In this document: positions 11,713 to 24,007 of the stretch, one piece after another | How the letters are laid out: the number at the start of each line of letters is the position of its first letter | Position numbering within the stretch: the stretch's first letter is position 1 | NCBI GenBank assembly: GCA_014898415.1 | Contig: RCTD01000021.1 | Span: forward strand, 186,001-250,000 | DNA length: 64,000 bases | Direction of reading: 5' to 3' | From: Stromatinia cepivora | Taxonomy: Eukaryota > Ascomycota > Leotiomycetes > Helotiales > Sclerotiniaceae | Notes under the pieces: generated by a model | Told to the model about the DNA's origin: nothing | The model's input: the letters and a program-made list of their open reading frames with translations, nothing else | Database searches by the model: none | Translations under genes and position numbers: made by a program

Positions 11713-12013
11713 TGTGATGTGTTGAATAGGATGGGGAATGATGCATTATCCGACCGACTTGTTGACTATATATAGAGAAGGATGGTGGAGAACTGATCAT
11801 GATATAGCGGAGAACTTTTCCTTCAATAGTTTAGCTGAACTATTTAGTTGTGATGAATTTTCAATGGCTACGTAACCGATTTCTCGAGGGAAGGCTGGCT
11901 GAGGTTTGCGATCAGCGCAGTCTAGGTTTTCACACATTGTGAACAATTCTATTCGGCCATCTGCATTGTACTCTAAAGAGTTTATGATATGAGTTCGCTT
12001 ACGATTCCGAGTA
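11713..12013. promoter_or_regulatory. Upstream region of the Hint gene
   Basis: About 300 bp between the start codon of the Hint-protein gene and the foldback transposon. It must contain the promoter. A TATATATAGAG stretch at about 11768-11778, roughly 60 bp upstream of the ATG, is a plausible core element. The transposon therefore sits within 300 bp of the gene start and could influence it. Confidence 0.35.
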
Positions 12014-12824
12014 AGTCAACCACCCGTCTTTCCGGCCATCATTCACACCAAAAATCACCATTTTTTACATTTTTTACATTTTTAATTTTCTTATTTATGA
12101 GTATAATTAAATGAAATTTTGGTTAAAAGTTTATTATATGAATTCAAATCAATTCTGAAAATTTCAGATTTTTCACGATTTTTTTCGTCAAAATATTAAA
12201 GATTGAATTTTCGAATTTTCAATTTATATATAATTTATATACAAAATTAAAAAAGTTATAAAAATCTTGAATAACTTTTCAACAAAAATAATTAAAAATA
12301 AATTATAAATTCTAATAAAATTCTTAAATCATATTATATAAAATGAATCTAGTTTCGAAAAATTCCTTTTTATAAATAAAGTTTTATTACTAATTGAAAA
12401 ATTATCTATATAAAATTTTGTATAGAATAAAATATAAATATCAATAAAACATTATCTACAAACTATTATATATAATAACTTAATTTATTTTATAAAATAT
12501 GATTCAAAGATTCAAAAGAAATTAATAATTTATTTTTAATTATTTTTGTTGAAAAGTTATTTAAGATTTTTATACCTTTTAAATTTGTATATAAATTATA
12601 TACAAATTGAAAATCAAAATTTCAATATTTAATATTTCAATAAAAAAAAAACTAAAATTATGAAATTTTTAGAATCGATTAATATCTATACAAAGAATCT
12701 ATATTCAAAATTCTTATTAATTATATTAATTCATTATCAAGTTATTAATAGATGAAAATCATGATTTTTGGTGTAAAATGATGGCCGGAATGGAGGGGGT
12801 GGCCGGAAACTAGAGTGGTTGACT
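12014..12824. mobile_element. Foldback/MITE-like DNA transposon, copy 1
   Basis: An 811-bp AT-rich element bounded by TA dinucleotides (12012-12013 and 12825-12826), as left by Tc1/mariner-type insertion. The ends are inverted: AGTCAACCAC at the left mirrors GTGGTTGACT at the right, followed by TTTCCGGCCA and ACACCAAAAATCA blocks. Symmetry continues inwards for roughly 300 bp per arm (for example AACTTTTCAACAAAAATAA on the left and its reverse complement on the right), so the whole element could fold back on itself. The right end has two CCGGCCA blocks; the left has one, consistent with a ~17-bp deletion between the repeats. No transposase frame is present, so it is non-autonomous. C-to-T/G-to-A bias suggests RIP. 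A second copy lies at 61156-63645. Confidence 0.8.
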
Positions 12825-13400
12825 TATATTAAGACAACGATAATATAGAATTTAAATTGAATATAAAAATTAAATCAGTAAATAATTTCTTATAAATATA
12901 TAATAATTATAGATTTAGAGATTTAGAGATTTAGAGATTTAGAGATTTAGAGATTTAGAGATTTAGAGATTTAGAGATTTAGAGATTTAGAGAATTAAAG
13001 AATTAAAATTATTTAAATATATCTCTATAGAGTTTAATTAATTATAATATATTAATTATTATAATCATTATTCTCTTGAGTAGAATTTTATTAATTCGAA
13101 AAATTCTAAATTCAAATCAATTAAATATATTGATTTTAAAACTCTATAGTAATAATAAATAACTATTATTAATTTGTTTCATAAAACTTATATTATAAAT
13201 AAGCTTAAATTAAATAGAAAGAATTAAATTCAGTTTTTTTTATAAAAATTTGAAGAAAGATTTTAATCTTAAATCCAAATTATATCTGTATAATTGATCG
13301 AATCGAGATTATTTTATTTTGGATTGGGAAAGAATATTAGATTCACTTTCTAATTTTATATATAATAAATAAAACTATTCCAATCGGATGTAAAAAATGA
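12825..13400. other. AT-rich island next to the transposon
   Basis: A strongly AT-rich block without open frames that continues from the foldback element. It contains the 8-bp tandem array listed separately. It looks like heavily mutated repeat sequence (RIP-like), but I could not match it to a particular element. Confidence 0.5.
12913..12992. repeat. 8-bp tandem repeat, ten perfect copies
   Basis: The unit ATTTAGAG is repeated ten times without interruption over 80 bp. The flanks are AT-rich and degenerate. A perfect array inside mutated surroundings implies recent expansion by slippage. Confidence 0.95.
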
Positions 13401-16400
13401 AAGCGGATACAAAATTTAAACTAGGTAATAACTTGACCTATACCGGTCTTTCAAACCCTCATTTCCTCCAAGGTAGCTGTAATGGTCATTGTGATGGAGA
13501 AATAGGGGGAATACAATGACATGTCTTGTATAACAGTGGAGGTCGGGTAGCGTACGGCACTTGTATCATTGCAGTTTTCGAGCCAATTACAAGAAGGTCT
13601 AACCCCCACATTTTTAAGCTAGCTCGGTAGTGACCCCTCAACGCCTCTTTCCACATTGCAGACTTCCACATATCAAACTCGGAAGTCGACAATCTGCACT
13701 CAGAGAATTCCATCGTAATGTTACAGTATCACAGCCTGCGTTGCGCACATCTATTACTTAAAACGATGTATTGTTGAATGCAGCTTTCAGACCATAGTGC
13801 GGGATTCATACAGGAGCTATCATATGGAATTGATTTTCGTCCCTCTTTGTATACTTCAGCAACAAAATCAAGAAAAAATGGTTGCACAATCGGAACCGAT
13901 ACATGAACAACACCATAAACAAATCATCGTTAATCATCAACCTAACGGCATTGATATCTGCATGACATCGACTACTTTCATAATATTTTCTACTCCGCGG
14001 AGAAATCAAAATTTCACTTGCGCTGCGTCCAAAACATTTTTCAATGGTGTTTCTGTGCAAAGCTATCGTCGATCAGTCCTTTTTATTCTTGCAGAATGAA
14101 TTTGGATTCTCGCGTCTCAAGCTAGTTACTAACATGAGACAAGAGAAGGTAGATATCGGAAGGGCAGTTTGAACCCATCCCGAGATAGTCTGAGTCGTGA
14201 CTCGTCCAGCAGTATTTCTTGATTTTGTTCCTCAAGTTCAAGCATTGCGCATTGCGTGGAACTTGATGTAGTCTCCGGAATCATGCTATCAACACGTTGA
14301 CGCTCACGAGTCTGTGTTATGGCGTCACCTCGCGCGTTGTGCATTGAAGTTAAATCACCGACTCTCAGTATATGATAGGCACAAGTGAAGGAATGCAGGA
14401 TTTTAAAGCCATTTCTAAGGATCGAAACACACGATACCACTGGCTGTTTTGCCCCAAACCATGTTCAACCTCTACAAATGGCGATTGTTGTTTGAACATC
14501 TTGAGCAACAACGTTGGGTTGACAAATCAGGAGATGAGGTACCACAGGGAGATGCGAGTAGAATGTGGAGCTGAGGGGCATTCATGTCGTGGGATCAAAG
14601 GTTCATTTAGCCAGCTTCTTTCTGCTTCCAGCGAACGCACAATGTTTATGCTTGCATTTCAACGCATACACGAATCTTTCTCCGTATGCGGGATCTTTAC
14701 TTTGCCGCACATAGGTAAACACTCAAACTGATGCAACAAGTCCACCGGGTTTTCAAGTTGTGAAGCCACTAGCTTTAGAAGTGGTAAAATGCGCAAATTT
14801 TGACGTGTAAGGCAGTGTTAATGGCGCAGAGTTATCTGCTGAAGGCCTTGGGGTCAAGATGCGGGCCTTTTTAGAATAACTTTGACATCACAAGTATCCC
14901 TCTGAGGAAAACAAAACTCCATACCCTCAACCAATGAAACAAACACTATACAAATCACCAAGTAAATCCAATCGCAAACGTCCCTAACCATCAATCTAAC
15001 TCCACAAACTCTCATCTCCCATTCAAAACTAATCACAAAAATGGATTCTGCCAATGAGCAAAATTTTAAAAGGTTTTGTTGCATGACTGGGAATGCCATT
15101 ATGAAAAGCTTCCAAATCTGGCGTCAACTCCAGTCTTTTACCCCTTATAAACACTCGCACCCGAACCACCAAGCATTGCCGCCGATGGTTTACTCTCCAC
15201 ATCCATTCTCTTCACTAGTCCTTTCTGTGAAACCCGCCACGAGAAACACATGCGGGTTTCAGAGAAGTAATTCCGACAAAGAGCAGTTTATAAGCAAGAT
15301 TTTTGTGCCGATCGGCGATCATTGATGTCTATTGATGAGTCTGCTTAAATCGAAACGGCATCACCAAGTACTTACTTGCAACGCCACAAACCCATGGGAT
15401 GATAGTATAGATTAGCAAAAGTTGCAAGCTACCTCGGTGTCGAAACCCTCGTCTTAACGAATAGTGATTATATCTAGAGCAGGAAGACATCAAGACAATC
15501 TGCACTGTGCGAAAGGCGTGAAATTTTGTGCTCATATGCTCAAAGAGAAACGATCCTTCTAATTCCATTCACCATACGTTCATTTAAATAACTTACTTAG
15601 CTCTAAACTCGCCCTTGAATATTTGCGCCCCGCACTTGCGGTGATATCGAGATGTAATCTAATAACTGGGGATAAGAATCAACATCAAGGAAGCCGAGAG
15701 ATCGCACAGTACGATAAGCTTGAGGGCTAAAGATGAGGACATACCTCGAGCTCAAGGCAAAGTTTATCTCTCCCACAAATATTATCCTCGTCTCGATCAT
15801 AGCTGAGAACTCGAGCTTTATGGTCAGCAGGGAGGACGTGAAGACTAGATATCACCAAAGGAGTCTTTTCTTGACGAACTAGCTCATTCTCCCCCTAACC
15901 GCAGCGAACGTAGAATTTTATGCTCATGTTATTTCCAAAGATTTATTCACTTACTTCCCCGCCAATCTTCTAAGTAAAACTGACCCCTAGCTCAATGGGT
16001 TCCCACAGTAGAACAGCAGATCATGTTATCAGTACTTCAACTAACACTCCAAGTAGAACAACCAAAGCAATAAAAAACATGGTCCAGACACTAATAACCG
16101 GCAATTCTAGATAATGAAGAAGACTGGATATGCAAAGACGATCCCATCCTATTGCAGGTGGAATTTATTTTACAAGAGCCTTCAAGAAGTACAGTCTTGT
16201 TTGTGACAGAATCAAAGATTTAGTTCATTGCGAAAATGACGTTAAGACTGGAAGCTCGGGGAGGGTTTGGATTTCATATGTGGAGCTGTGATGAATAGAT
16301 CTGAATTTACTTCATCCTCTCAACCCCGCGACTGACATGTCTCTCATTTCTATTTGATCATCCACTTCCCAGTCAACTGTGAATCCATAACCACTTCCGA

Positions 16401-16704
16401 GAAATTTGGCTAACATGAGCACTGTTACCGTATTCTGGAGTTGCGAAGGATAGGGTGGTAAAAAAACTCAAACGCACGGCACGTTGAACCGGGAAGTGTT
16501 CAATTGTCCGTTAGACAACAAAGCAGTACTAGATGAGACCTAAAGATACCAGGCAATGTATTAATAGTCTCACCTATCTAGATAGGAGAAACGAGCATCG
16601 CAATATCGGCTATACCATTCCATCGAAATCATCACATAAGGTCTTGATAGTATGACCACCTCTCAAGCAAAGGGAAACGTGCCTCGTGAAACAGCTCGTA
16701 GATA
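13400..16704. other. 3.3 kb without a convincing gene
   Basis: Base composition returns to normal after the AT island, but the open frames on both strands are short, lack splice-consistent extensions and encode nothing I recognise. The best candidate start is at 15041 (plus strand, ACAAAAATGGATTC context, up to 94 codons), but its downstream frame is not protein-like. A copy of the GATATTTGC-type motif occurs near 15620. The region may contain decayed genes. Confidence 0.4.
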
Positions 16705-17638
16705 TCATCTAACCGCATCCAATTCCGCAAGAATAGTACTGTCAGTCTCAATATCATGCTTCTCTTTTCCAATCTCAACAACATGAGCATCTTCCGCCGT
16801 CGATTCTTTCGTAAAGGCGAATGTGCGGAATTCGCAGTTGTTGTAGGCAGTACCTATCCATTGTTAGAAAATTTGCGAAGTGGAGATGCAATATCTTGGG
16901 AAGAATACCCTTCTTCAAATCCTCAACTGTCCCATCCTCAGTCAAGTAATGAAGAAATGCTCCATGTGTCACGAGTACAACATGTTGTGCTTCAAGTTGG
17001 TAGAGCCATGCACGAAGGGTAGCAGCTCGTGCTTGGACGGCTTCATGATTAGGCGCATAGAAGCCTTTCTGGAAAAAATTTAGTCATAGAAGATAGAAGT
17101 GAGATGCTTGAAATCCCACTAAGAAATATGGCTGTCTCCACGGGTGTCTCTCAGAGAAAATTTGCAAAAATTCCACAAACCTTCGAATTCCACCCCTCCT
17201 CCATTAATTCAAATCCAATCTTCTCTACATCAAAACTCAATCCCTCATCTTTGAATAGCTTCGGAATTTCGACATCTCTCAAGACATCTAATGGGAACCC
17301 TTTATCACAAGGCTTGGCGCTAACTTCCTGAGCATTAGGCACGAGAAGATAACGGACTTCTGGTTGAGCAAGTATTTTACTAAATGCAAAGAGGGTGGTT
17401 TGAATGGCACGGCGATGAGGAGAGGAGAGGATTAGGTCGATTTCACTATGATGGGGAAATGTTTTGCGGAGATTTTGACATTGTGTACGTCCTCTAGGGG
17501 TCAAGACTGGGTCTGGAATGTGGAATCGACGCTGTTCTAGGCATTAGCATACAAATTACCAATAGTGAGGGGATGTAACCTTACCTTGATATTGTGTTCA
17601 GCCTCAGCGTGGAGAACGAGGTAGAGGGTTGGGGGCAT
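16705..17638 (-). CDS. Histidine-phosphatase (PGM-like) protein, altered RHG motif
   Basis: Model: complement(join(16705..16853,16909..17068,17181..17531,17585..17638)), 237 residues, all phases consistent. The layout is that of the fungal phosphoglycerate-mutase-like branch of the histidine phosphatase superfamily: an N-terminal strand ending HAEAEHN, a SSPHRRAIQT segment near residue 50, a VTHGAF segment in exon 3, and a C-terminal NNCEFRTF block. In this family the first motif is Arg-His-Gly/Ala; here the codon before the His is CTC (Leu), giving LHA. The second catalytic His (VTHG) remains. The Arg normally binds the phosphate, so activity may be reduced or lost, or the base call may be wrong. 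Substrate unknown; probably cytosolic. The acceptor of exon 2 was chosen to preserve frame. Confidence 0.75.
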
Positions 17639-18698
17639 TTTGAGTAATGAGCAATTCTCGAGGGTTTAAGATTGGAAAGGAGACAGTAGGGAGAAAGTTA
17701 GAATGAATGGCGGAAGTAATTAAATGATGCACAAAGACACCAATTTGGAGCGTGTCGTCCGAATCACAACGTATCCTTTGATTGGCTGTCTTTACTTTAC
17801 ATGAGTGAGTGAGAGAACAGAATTCTTTATTCAACTCTTAGTTGATTCGAGCGCAATTCCAACAATCATATTTAATGTGTGTGCGCATCTCTGTGTGCAT
17901 GACTTCACAAATGTCGAGGACGAGTTCGAACTTTCGAGACCGTCGGGCAAGCTTATACTGTTGCAGCTTCATTAAAAGTATTTATCAGAAGCATCCATAT
18001 ATGAAAAATACACAAGTGGAGTTGAATCAGCTTGGGGTGGCGGATGTATGCACGGATCACTTCATGAAATCCTCACGTGATGATATCATTCCACCACCTC
18101 CCGGTGAGCTTAACCATGAAAAAGATGAGACGGCGCTGAATATATATATTATTTCTCTCGAGGACGTCAGACAAAAAGGCATCACTGTATGAGAAGGCCC
18201 CCAGGTTCTAATATCAATTGATAACATGTCCAGAGCCATTATTCTTCACACCGGATGTACTTCCAACACCAATAACCAACAACTATTTACACCACACGAG
18301 ATATGAGACGAAATGTATATATGCATCCCATCGATTGACCGGCAAGCACTTCCATCAAAACATTCCAGATGCAGAATAAAAAGCTTGTTTCCTACTCCTG
18401 AAATGGGACTACAAGGATTGAAACTCTCCATTTTCACGAGTTTTTACCTGTTTCTATGTTCCCATTCCAAGTTAAGTTCGGACTTTTCTTTCCGCCCCTG
18501 TCAAATGACGTTATGCACATTTATCAAACAATGACCCCCAAGATTCTGACATGACTGAGCCGCGTTGCTGCGTCTTGACGCGTCTAGGGCGACAGATGAA
18601 ATATTAGATAAGTTTAATATTTCTTATATTGTATAATATCACTCACGATACCTCTCATTCGCTCTCCTTACTTCACTGTGAAATACAAAAACATCAGT
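17639..18698. other. Divergent intergenic region
   Basis: About 1 kb between two divergently transcribed genes, so it should hold both promoters. Plus-strand open frames near 17842-18192 and 18313-18534 have no supporting features. No RNA gene seen. Confidence 0.4.
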
Positions 18699-20144
18699 AT
18701 GGGTGATACAGACTCTGTCACCGATGGCATAGTTCCCGTGTTCCTCGGAGCTCTTCAAGCTTCCTTAACGGTGTTATTAACAATTAGCTATGGAGTTATC
18801 GCATCGAGGTACAATTTATTAAAGGAGTCTTCTACGAGGGATATTTCGAAAACTGCCGTTAGATTATTCTTACCGGCACTTTTGATCACCAATGTTGGAG
18901 AGGAATTAAAGCCGGATACTGCGTGGAGATATGTGCCGGTTTTGGGTGAGTAGTATGCATCGGATTCTATGGATGTAGAGCTAATGATGAATAATGGGAA
19001 AGTATGGGCATTGATATATACTCTATTATCAGTGGCTTTAGGAATGCTTCTCAAAAGAGCTTTTAAATTCCCCGCTTGGTGTGTACCTGCCAGTAAGCCG
19101 CTCCCCATCTTCCTACCCCACAGTCTCTAACAGCTCCCAGTATGCTTCAACAACACCACCGCGCTTCCCCTCCTACTGATTCAAGCCCTCGATACAGCGG
19201 GCATCCTAACCAGTCTAACAATGTCCGATAATGACACCCCCTCCGCAGCCCTCAGCCGCGCAAAATCCTATTTCCTCGTCTCCTCCATGGTAGGAAATAG
19301 TCTAACCTTTGCCCTCGGACCCAAACTTCTAGACGACGAAGAAGCACCTGATAAACCAGACGAAGACTCAAAAGCAAACCATACCTACAGCTCAAACGAA
19401 CAAAGTGAAAGCGATGAAGAATATGCAAATCCCACCCACTCCAACGGACGAACCGCAGAAGAAGAATATGAAAACGAAACATCAACTCTTCTCCCACGGA
19501 GTATCGCAAGAAGCCGCAATACCGCCGCCAAAAAATCAAAGAAAGAATGGAAGAAAATCCCTCTCAAAATTCGAAAAACTATATCCACAATCTATAGTTT
19601 CATCAATGCTCCTCTGCTCGGTGCTCTGATCGGCGCCATCCTAGGCCTCACTCCCGCACTCCACACCGCATTCTTCGCCTCACCCTCATCGGGCGGAATC
19701 TTCAAAGCATGGCTCACGACCTCGGTCAAAAACATCGGCGAACTCTTCGCGGGCCTCCAACTCGTCGTCGTAGGCGCCAAACTATCCTCCTCTCTCATCC
19801 GAATGAAAAACGGAGAATCGAGCGGAAAAGTCCCCTCACTCGTCGTGCTCACCATCTGTATCATCCGATTTATACTATGGCCCGTGGTGAGCATCGGGGT
19901 AATCTATATGATTGCGCGAAAAACACAATGGCTGGATGAAGATCCCATATTATGGTTTGTGTTGATGTTGATGCCGACGGGGCCGCCGGCGACAAAGTTA
20001 ACCGCGTTGGCGGATGTGAGTGGTGCGGATGAGGAGGAGAAGATGGCGATTGCGAAGTTTATTACGGTGGCTTATGCGGTTAGTCCGTTGATTTGTTTGG
20101 CGGTGGTGGGGAGTTTGAAGGCGTGTTTGGCGGTGAAAGGGTGA
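18699..20144 (+). CDS. PIN-like membrane transport protein (auxin efflux carrier family)
   Basis: Model: join(18699..18945,19003..19092,19141..20144), 446 residues. The start at 18699 gives MGDTDSV. Five hydrophobic helices lie in the N-terminal half (including the block RLFLPALLITNVG and a following FNNTTALPLLLIQAL), then a long acidic, Ser/Glu-rich cytosolic loop (about residues 200-260), then about five C-terminal helices with the block MPTGPPATKL. This split architecture is that of the Mem_trans/auxin efflux carrier family, including the budding-yeast ECM3-type proteins. Fungal members are thought to sit in the ER or plasma membrane; their substrates are not established. The end converges on the PUF6-like gene 680 bp away. 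Confidence 0.85.
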
Positions 20145-20825
20145 GGGGAGATGGGAGCGGGAGGGGGCAGGGGGGAGGGGGGAGAGAGGAGGTATAATTT
20201 TATGTTCCGGTGAAAAATCTAGAGAAAGATATAAAGGAAAAATGCAATGCATAGCAAAACGAAGTTATCTACCTATTTACGATGGTGAAATATCGGAGAG
20301 GAATTTCCAATAGACATAACATAACAATGGAGATAGATAAATTGATAGAACTATCTATTCATATAAAAGTAAGAAGCCCCATTTCTAGCATATGAATATA
20401 CGTAGATAATGAAGACAGGGTAATAAGATAATTAACTACATATCTTCTATACTCACCCACACTTCCTAGAATCTAAATTGAAGTTGGACTTCCATAAATC
20501 TTCTCACTAAACCTCCAAAGCGCAATTCAATCACAAACTGAAAAGTTTTATCTAAAATCTATTTCTAGATATTCCCCTCTAATTCTGAGGATATCGAGGT
20601 TCACATTCAGTTAGAATCCCACCGATTTTCAACTTGCAACCTGTTACATCGAAAATACATATTTTGTCATGCAACATTATATTGAGTACATTGGATACTA
20701 AGGTAAAGCATCCAGATATCTATGGATCACTTTTTAATACAACGCCAGACTCCTACAACGCAAACTATACATCGGCACCTCTATTCTCTTCATATCCTCA
20801 TCTCCCATTCAAATCTCCATACCAC
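20145..20825. other. Convergent 3' spacer
   Basis: Between the ends of two convergent genes. Starts with a purine-rich G-run block (20145-20190), then AT-rich sequence that probably carries both polyadenylation regions. No gene seen. Confidence 0.4.
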
Positions 20826-23026
20826 TCAGATCATACCTAAAATCATACTTGATCCCTTATTACCCACCTCCCTCTCCTTCGTCCCCTTTCCTTTCTTGGC
20901 AGCACCCTTCCCACTGGCCTTCTTTTCTTTCTCTTTTGCTTCAAACTCCTCTCTCTTGGCCTTCTGCTCAGCCGTCTCTTCCTTTGCTGCCTTCTCCAAC
21001 TTCTTCTTATTCTTCGTTAAAACCTTCTTGACCTCATCTTTCTTTCCAAAAGATTCAGATTCCAACAAAGCAACTACCACGAAAGAACTTGAACCAGTTG
21101 CCCATTCAACGATAAACTCCTTAATATGTGGATACAAAATATCCGCAAAGTTCAAAGCTGGTATGATTGGCACGATAGATTTAGTGGCTGGGTCATAACG
21201 ACCACCTGCAATGAGAGATTTAATCATTTTTCCACCGAAAGGTGTGCTTGCGATGTGAGGAGGTGGTTCTTCGCTAACAGCCCCCTCTTCAACAGGAGGT
21301 TGAATATATGTTGGGTCTCCGGATACCGCTTCGGCGAGTGATTCAAGAGCTGTTGATTTATCTCCTTCAGCGCCGAAGAGAACTTCGGTTATGAATTGAC
21401 AGCCGAAAGATGTAGCGATGAGTTCTCTGGATGCGGAGGCGATGGCCTTTAGGAGGTAGGGGGAGAGAGCCTTGATTAATTCTTGGCGACGTATTTCTGG
21501 GTCTTTCTTGGAGGTGGTGGTTCGGATTGTGTCAATTTCAGAGAGAATTTCGAGATCTGAGTTATGGCTTGCTGGGAATAGGGATTTTGAGCGACCTTGG
21601 AAAAGGTAAAGAAGGGTAGTACGTGCGTTGAGGTCGTTAGCGGAAAACACAATGTTCTCAGCTTGTTTCTCTTCATCCTTGCTAAGCAATTCTGGGAAAA
21701 TAGACTTCGCAGTTAAGACTGTATCATCAATGACTTCGTATGCAGTGAGGATGACAATATGTCCGTTTGGATCTCCTGCCATCAGTTGTAATGTATCCTT
21801 GTACATCTTGAGGATATGTTTACGGTCCTTGGCACCTCCATATGCTAGAGCAAGGCAAACAACTCTTGCTCCAGACTTAGTGAATGCCAAATTCTTCATC
21901 AAATCACCTTCCTCATCTCCCTTCAACAACTCAATAAAGTCAGTAATCTCCTCGGTACCTTGTTTGGCATTGAGGAAATATTGTAACATAGCATCATGAA
22001 GGAGGGTGAATCCATTGGTCTTCTTCTGTAGGAGATGATTGATCATTTCTTGTAGATATCGCATGATTGGTGCTCGCTTTCCAGGTTCAGCAGCCAAGAT
22101 TTCTGAGAGTTCTCCAGTCAAAAACTTAGATGTATCTCTCTCCATGACGGCGAATTCGGCACCATACCATTCTCGAAGGATAATGGCCTTCTGTTGCTTG
22201 GTAGCTACTCCACGGTAAATATCATCGAGAATCCATCCAGCTTCAGGGTGCTTGATAAGTCGACGAACATGTCCGTAGAACTCTGGAACAATAAGATCTC
22301 TGATTTCATCATCTCCTTGAACCAATAATTTTCCAATCAAGAATTTAGCATATCTGCTCTCGGCTAATTGACGATATGTTCCTGCAAGCTCCTTTGCGAT
22401 CAAACGTTTCTGCTCCGGATTCGAATATTTGACGGCGGTCTGAACAACTCTCACACTGTCATGTTTAAGAACGAAGTCCTTGATTCTGCCAGTGATAAGC
22501 TCGAAAAGTTCCTCGACCAATTGTTTTCTCTCGTCCTTTGGGACATGCGACTTTCGGCGTAAACGTTCCCAAATTTTCTTCGTTCGTGCCAATTGATCCG
22601 CTAAAGGTTTCGCGGCTTTTCTCTCATTTGCCAATTGCTTTTGTTTCGCATGTGCCTCTTTCGATGATTGACCTAGAATATGTAAGTAGGAATACTTGAA
22701 AAAATGTATAAAAAGAGCTTACTGTTGGCGGCCACAGCCTTAATTCTGTCTGGATGTATGCCTTCAACCTCTTTCATTTCCGTATCACTATCCGAACCAT
22801 CTGCAGAGGCAGAATCCAAAGCTGCACCCCCATCCTCAGAATCGGAATCCTCTTCACTCTCGGATTCGACCTTCTTCACAGGCTTAGCTTTAGGTTTTGA
22901 TTCCTTTCTCTTTTTCCCCGAATCGATTTTCGCTTTTTTGTTTTCCTTCACATGAACATCTTTCGCAGGTGCCGACTTTCTCTTCATACCCGTCACCACA
23001 GTCTTCGAAGTTGTTACTGGAGCCAT
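20826..23026 (-). CDS. puf6: PUF6-like pumilio/CPL-domain ribosome biogenesis factor
   Basis: Model: complement(join(20826..22672,22723..23026)), 716 residues; one intron of 50 nt. Residues 1-100 are Lys-rich then acidic (ESESEEDSDSEDGG), typical of nucleolar proteins. From about residue 130 come divergent pumilio repeats (RIKDFVLKHDSVRVVQTAVKY; RYAKFLIGKLL; GARVVCLALAYG), and the C-terminal part has the CPL (penguin) domain followed by a Lys/Glu-rich tail. The order and length match yeast Puf6 and human PUM3, which bind RNA without strong sequence specificity in the nucleolus and act in 60S subunit assembly; yeast Puf6 also represses ASH1 mRNA. Its start lies 200 bp from the divergent GIR2-like gene, so they share a promoter region. 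Confidence 0.9.
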
Positions 23027-23226
23027 TTTGGTACAATGGCTGATTTTATTTGTACGGATGGGCTGGCTCGTGGTTTCCTTGGGAACTTTTTTTTCTGCCT
23101 TCGACAGATAAAAGATAAACTTTTTCCAATCGGCGCTAAGCCAATCCTGGGTAGCATACATTCAACCCACCACTCACCCCACGAAAGGCTTTTGTTTAGA
23201 GGGAAAGGTTAAAGCAATTATACACG

Positions 23227-24007
23227 ATGGGAAGAGAAGAACAAGTTGAGGAGAGGGAGGTCCTCGATAGTATTTTCCCTGATGAAATTCATGGTATGTT
23301 TTTGCGACAATATCCAGCTATAGGCTTTCCCATATTTGTACCCCTCCGCAAGAGCTCACCTAACACTTTTCACAGATATATCAGAGACGGAATATCGAGT
23401 ATCAATTCTACTCGATGTCACAAACGAAGATGGCGATGATTTAGAACCTCCTACTATGCTCCTGCAAGTCAAATATCCAGAAGAATATCCCGAAGAACCA
23501 CCCATTCTAGATTTACTTCCAACTCCTAATGCGCCCATTCATCCATATTTCAGCGTCGCAACTGATAAACAACTCCTTCTCGATGGATTAACCGAGACAA
23601 TCGAGGAGAATCTGGGGATGGCAATGGTGTTTACATTGGTATCTACTTTGAAAGAAAATGCAGAGCAACTTATTGCGCAAAGACAAGAGGCGAAGGAAAA
23701 AGAACATGAGGAGAAGTTGTTGGCTGTAGAGGCGGAGGAAAATAAGAAATTCCACGGAGAGCCGGTGACGAGAGAGTCGTTCATGAAGTGGAGAGAGGCG
23801 TTTCAAAAGGAGATGGAGGAGATTAAGCTTAAGGAGGAAGCAGAGGAAGAAGCGGCCGAGAAAAAGAAGAATAAGGGGAAGGATGCCGTTGTTGCACTCA
23901 CTGGGAGACAACTTTGGGAGAGAGGTATGGCTGGAAAGGTTGAGGAGGATGAGGATTATGATGATGTGCCTGTTGAGGGTGTGGATAAGTTGAAGATTGA
24001 GGCATGA
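23227..24007 (+). CDS. gir2: RWD-domain protein, GIR2-like
   Basis: Model: join(23227..23293,23376..24007), 232 residues. Residues about 8-115 form an RWD domain with the signature YPEEYPEEPP and a following helix rich in hydrophobics. Residues about 115-190 are a charged coiled coil (KEKEHEEKLLAVEAEENK), and the tail is acidic. Yeast Gir2 has this RWD-plus-charged-tail form and binds the DRG-family GTPase Rbg2 and the Gcn1 activator of Gcn2, linking to translation under amino-acid starvation; the same role is inferred here. The intron has a GTATGT donor and CACAG acceptor. Divergent from the PUF6-like gene, convergent with the ACL4-like gene (312 bp apart). Confidence 0.85.

Noticed and set aside
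12913..12992. CRISPR-like array
   Set aside because: The units are directly adjacent 8-mers without spacers, in a eukaryotic genome; a plain tandem repeat.
13797..15325. Several short open frames on both strands (13797-14099, 14129-14440, 14372-14731, 15041-15325)
   Set aside because: Overlapping on opposite strands, no homology I recognise and no consistent introns linking them.
19252..19539. Antisense frames under the transporter gene
   Set aside because: Shadow frames produced by codon bias of the sense gene.
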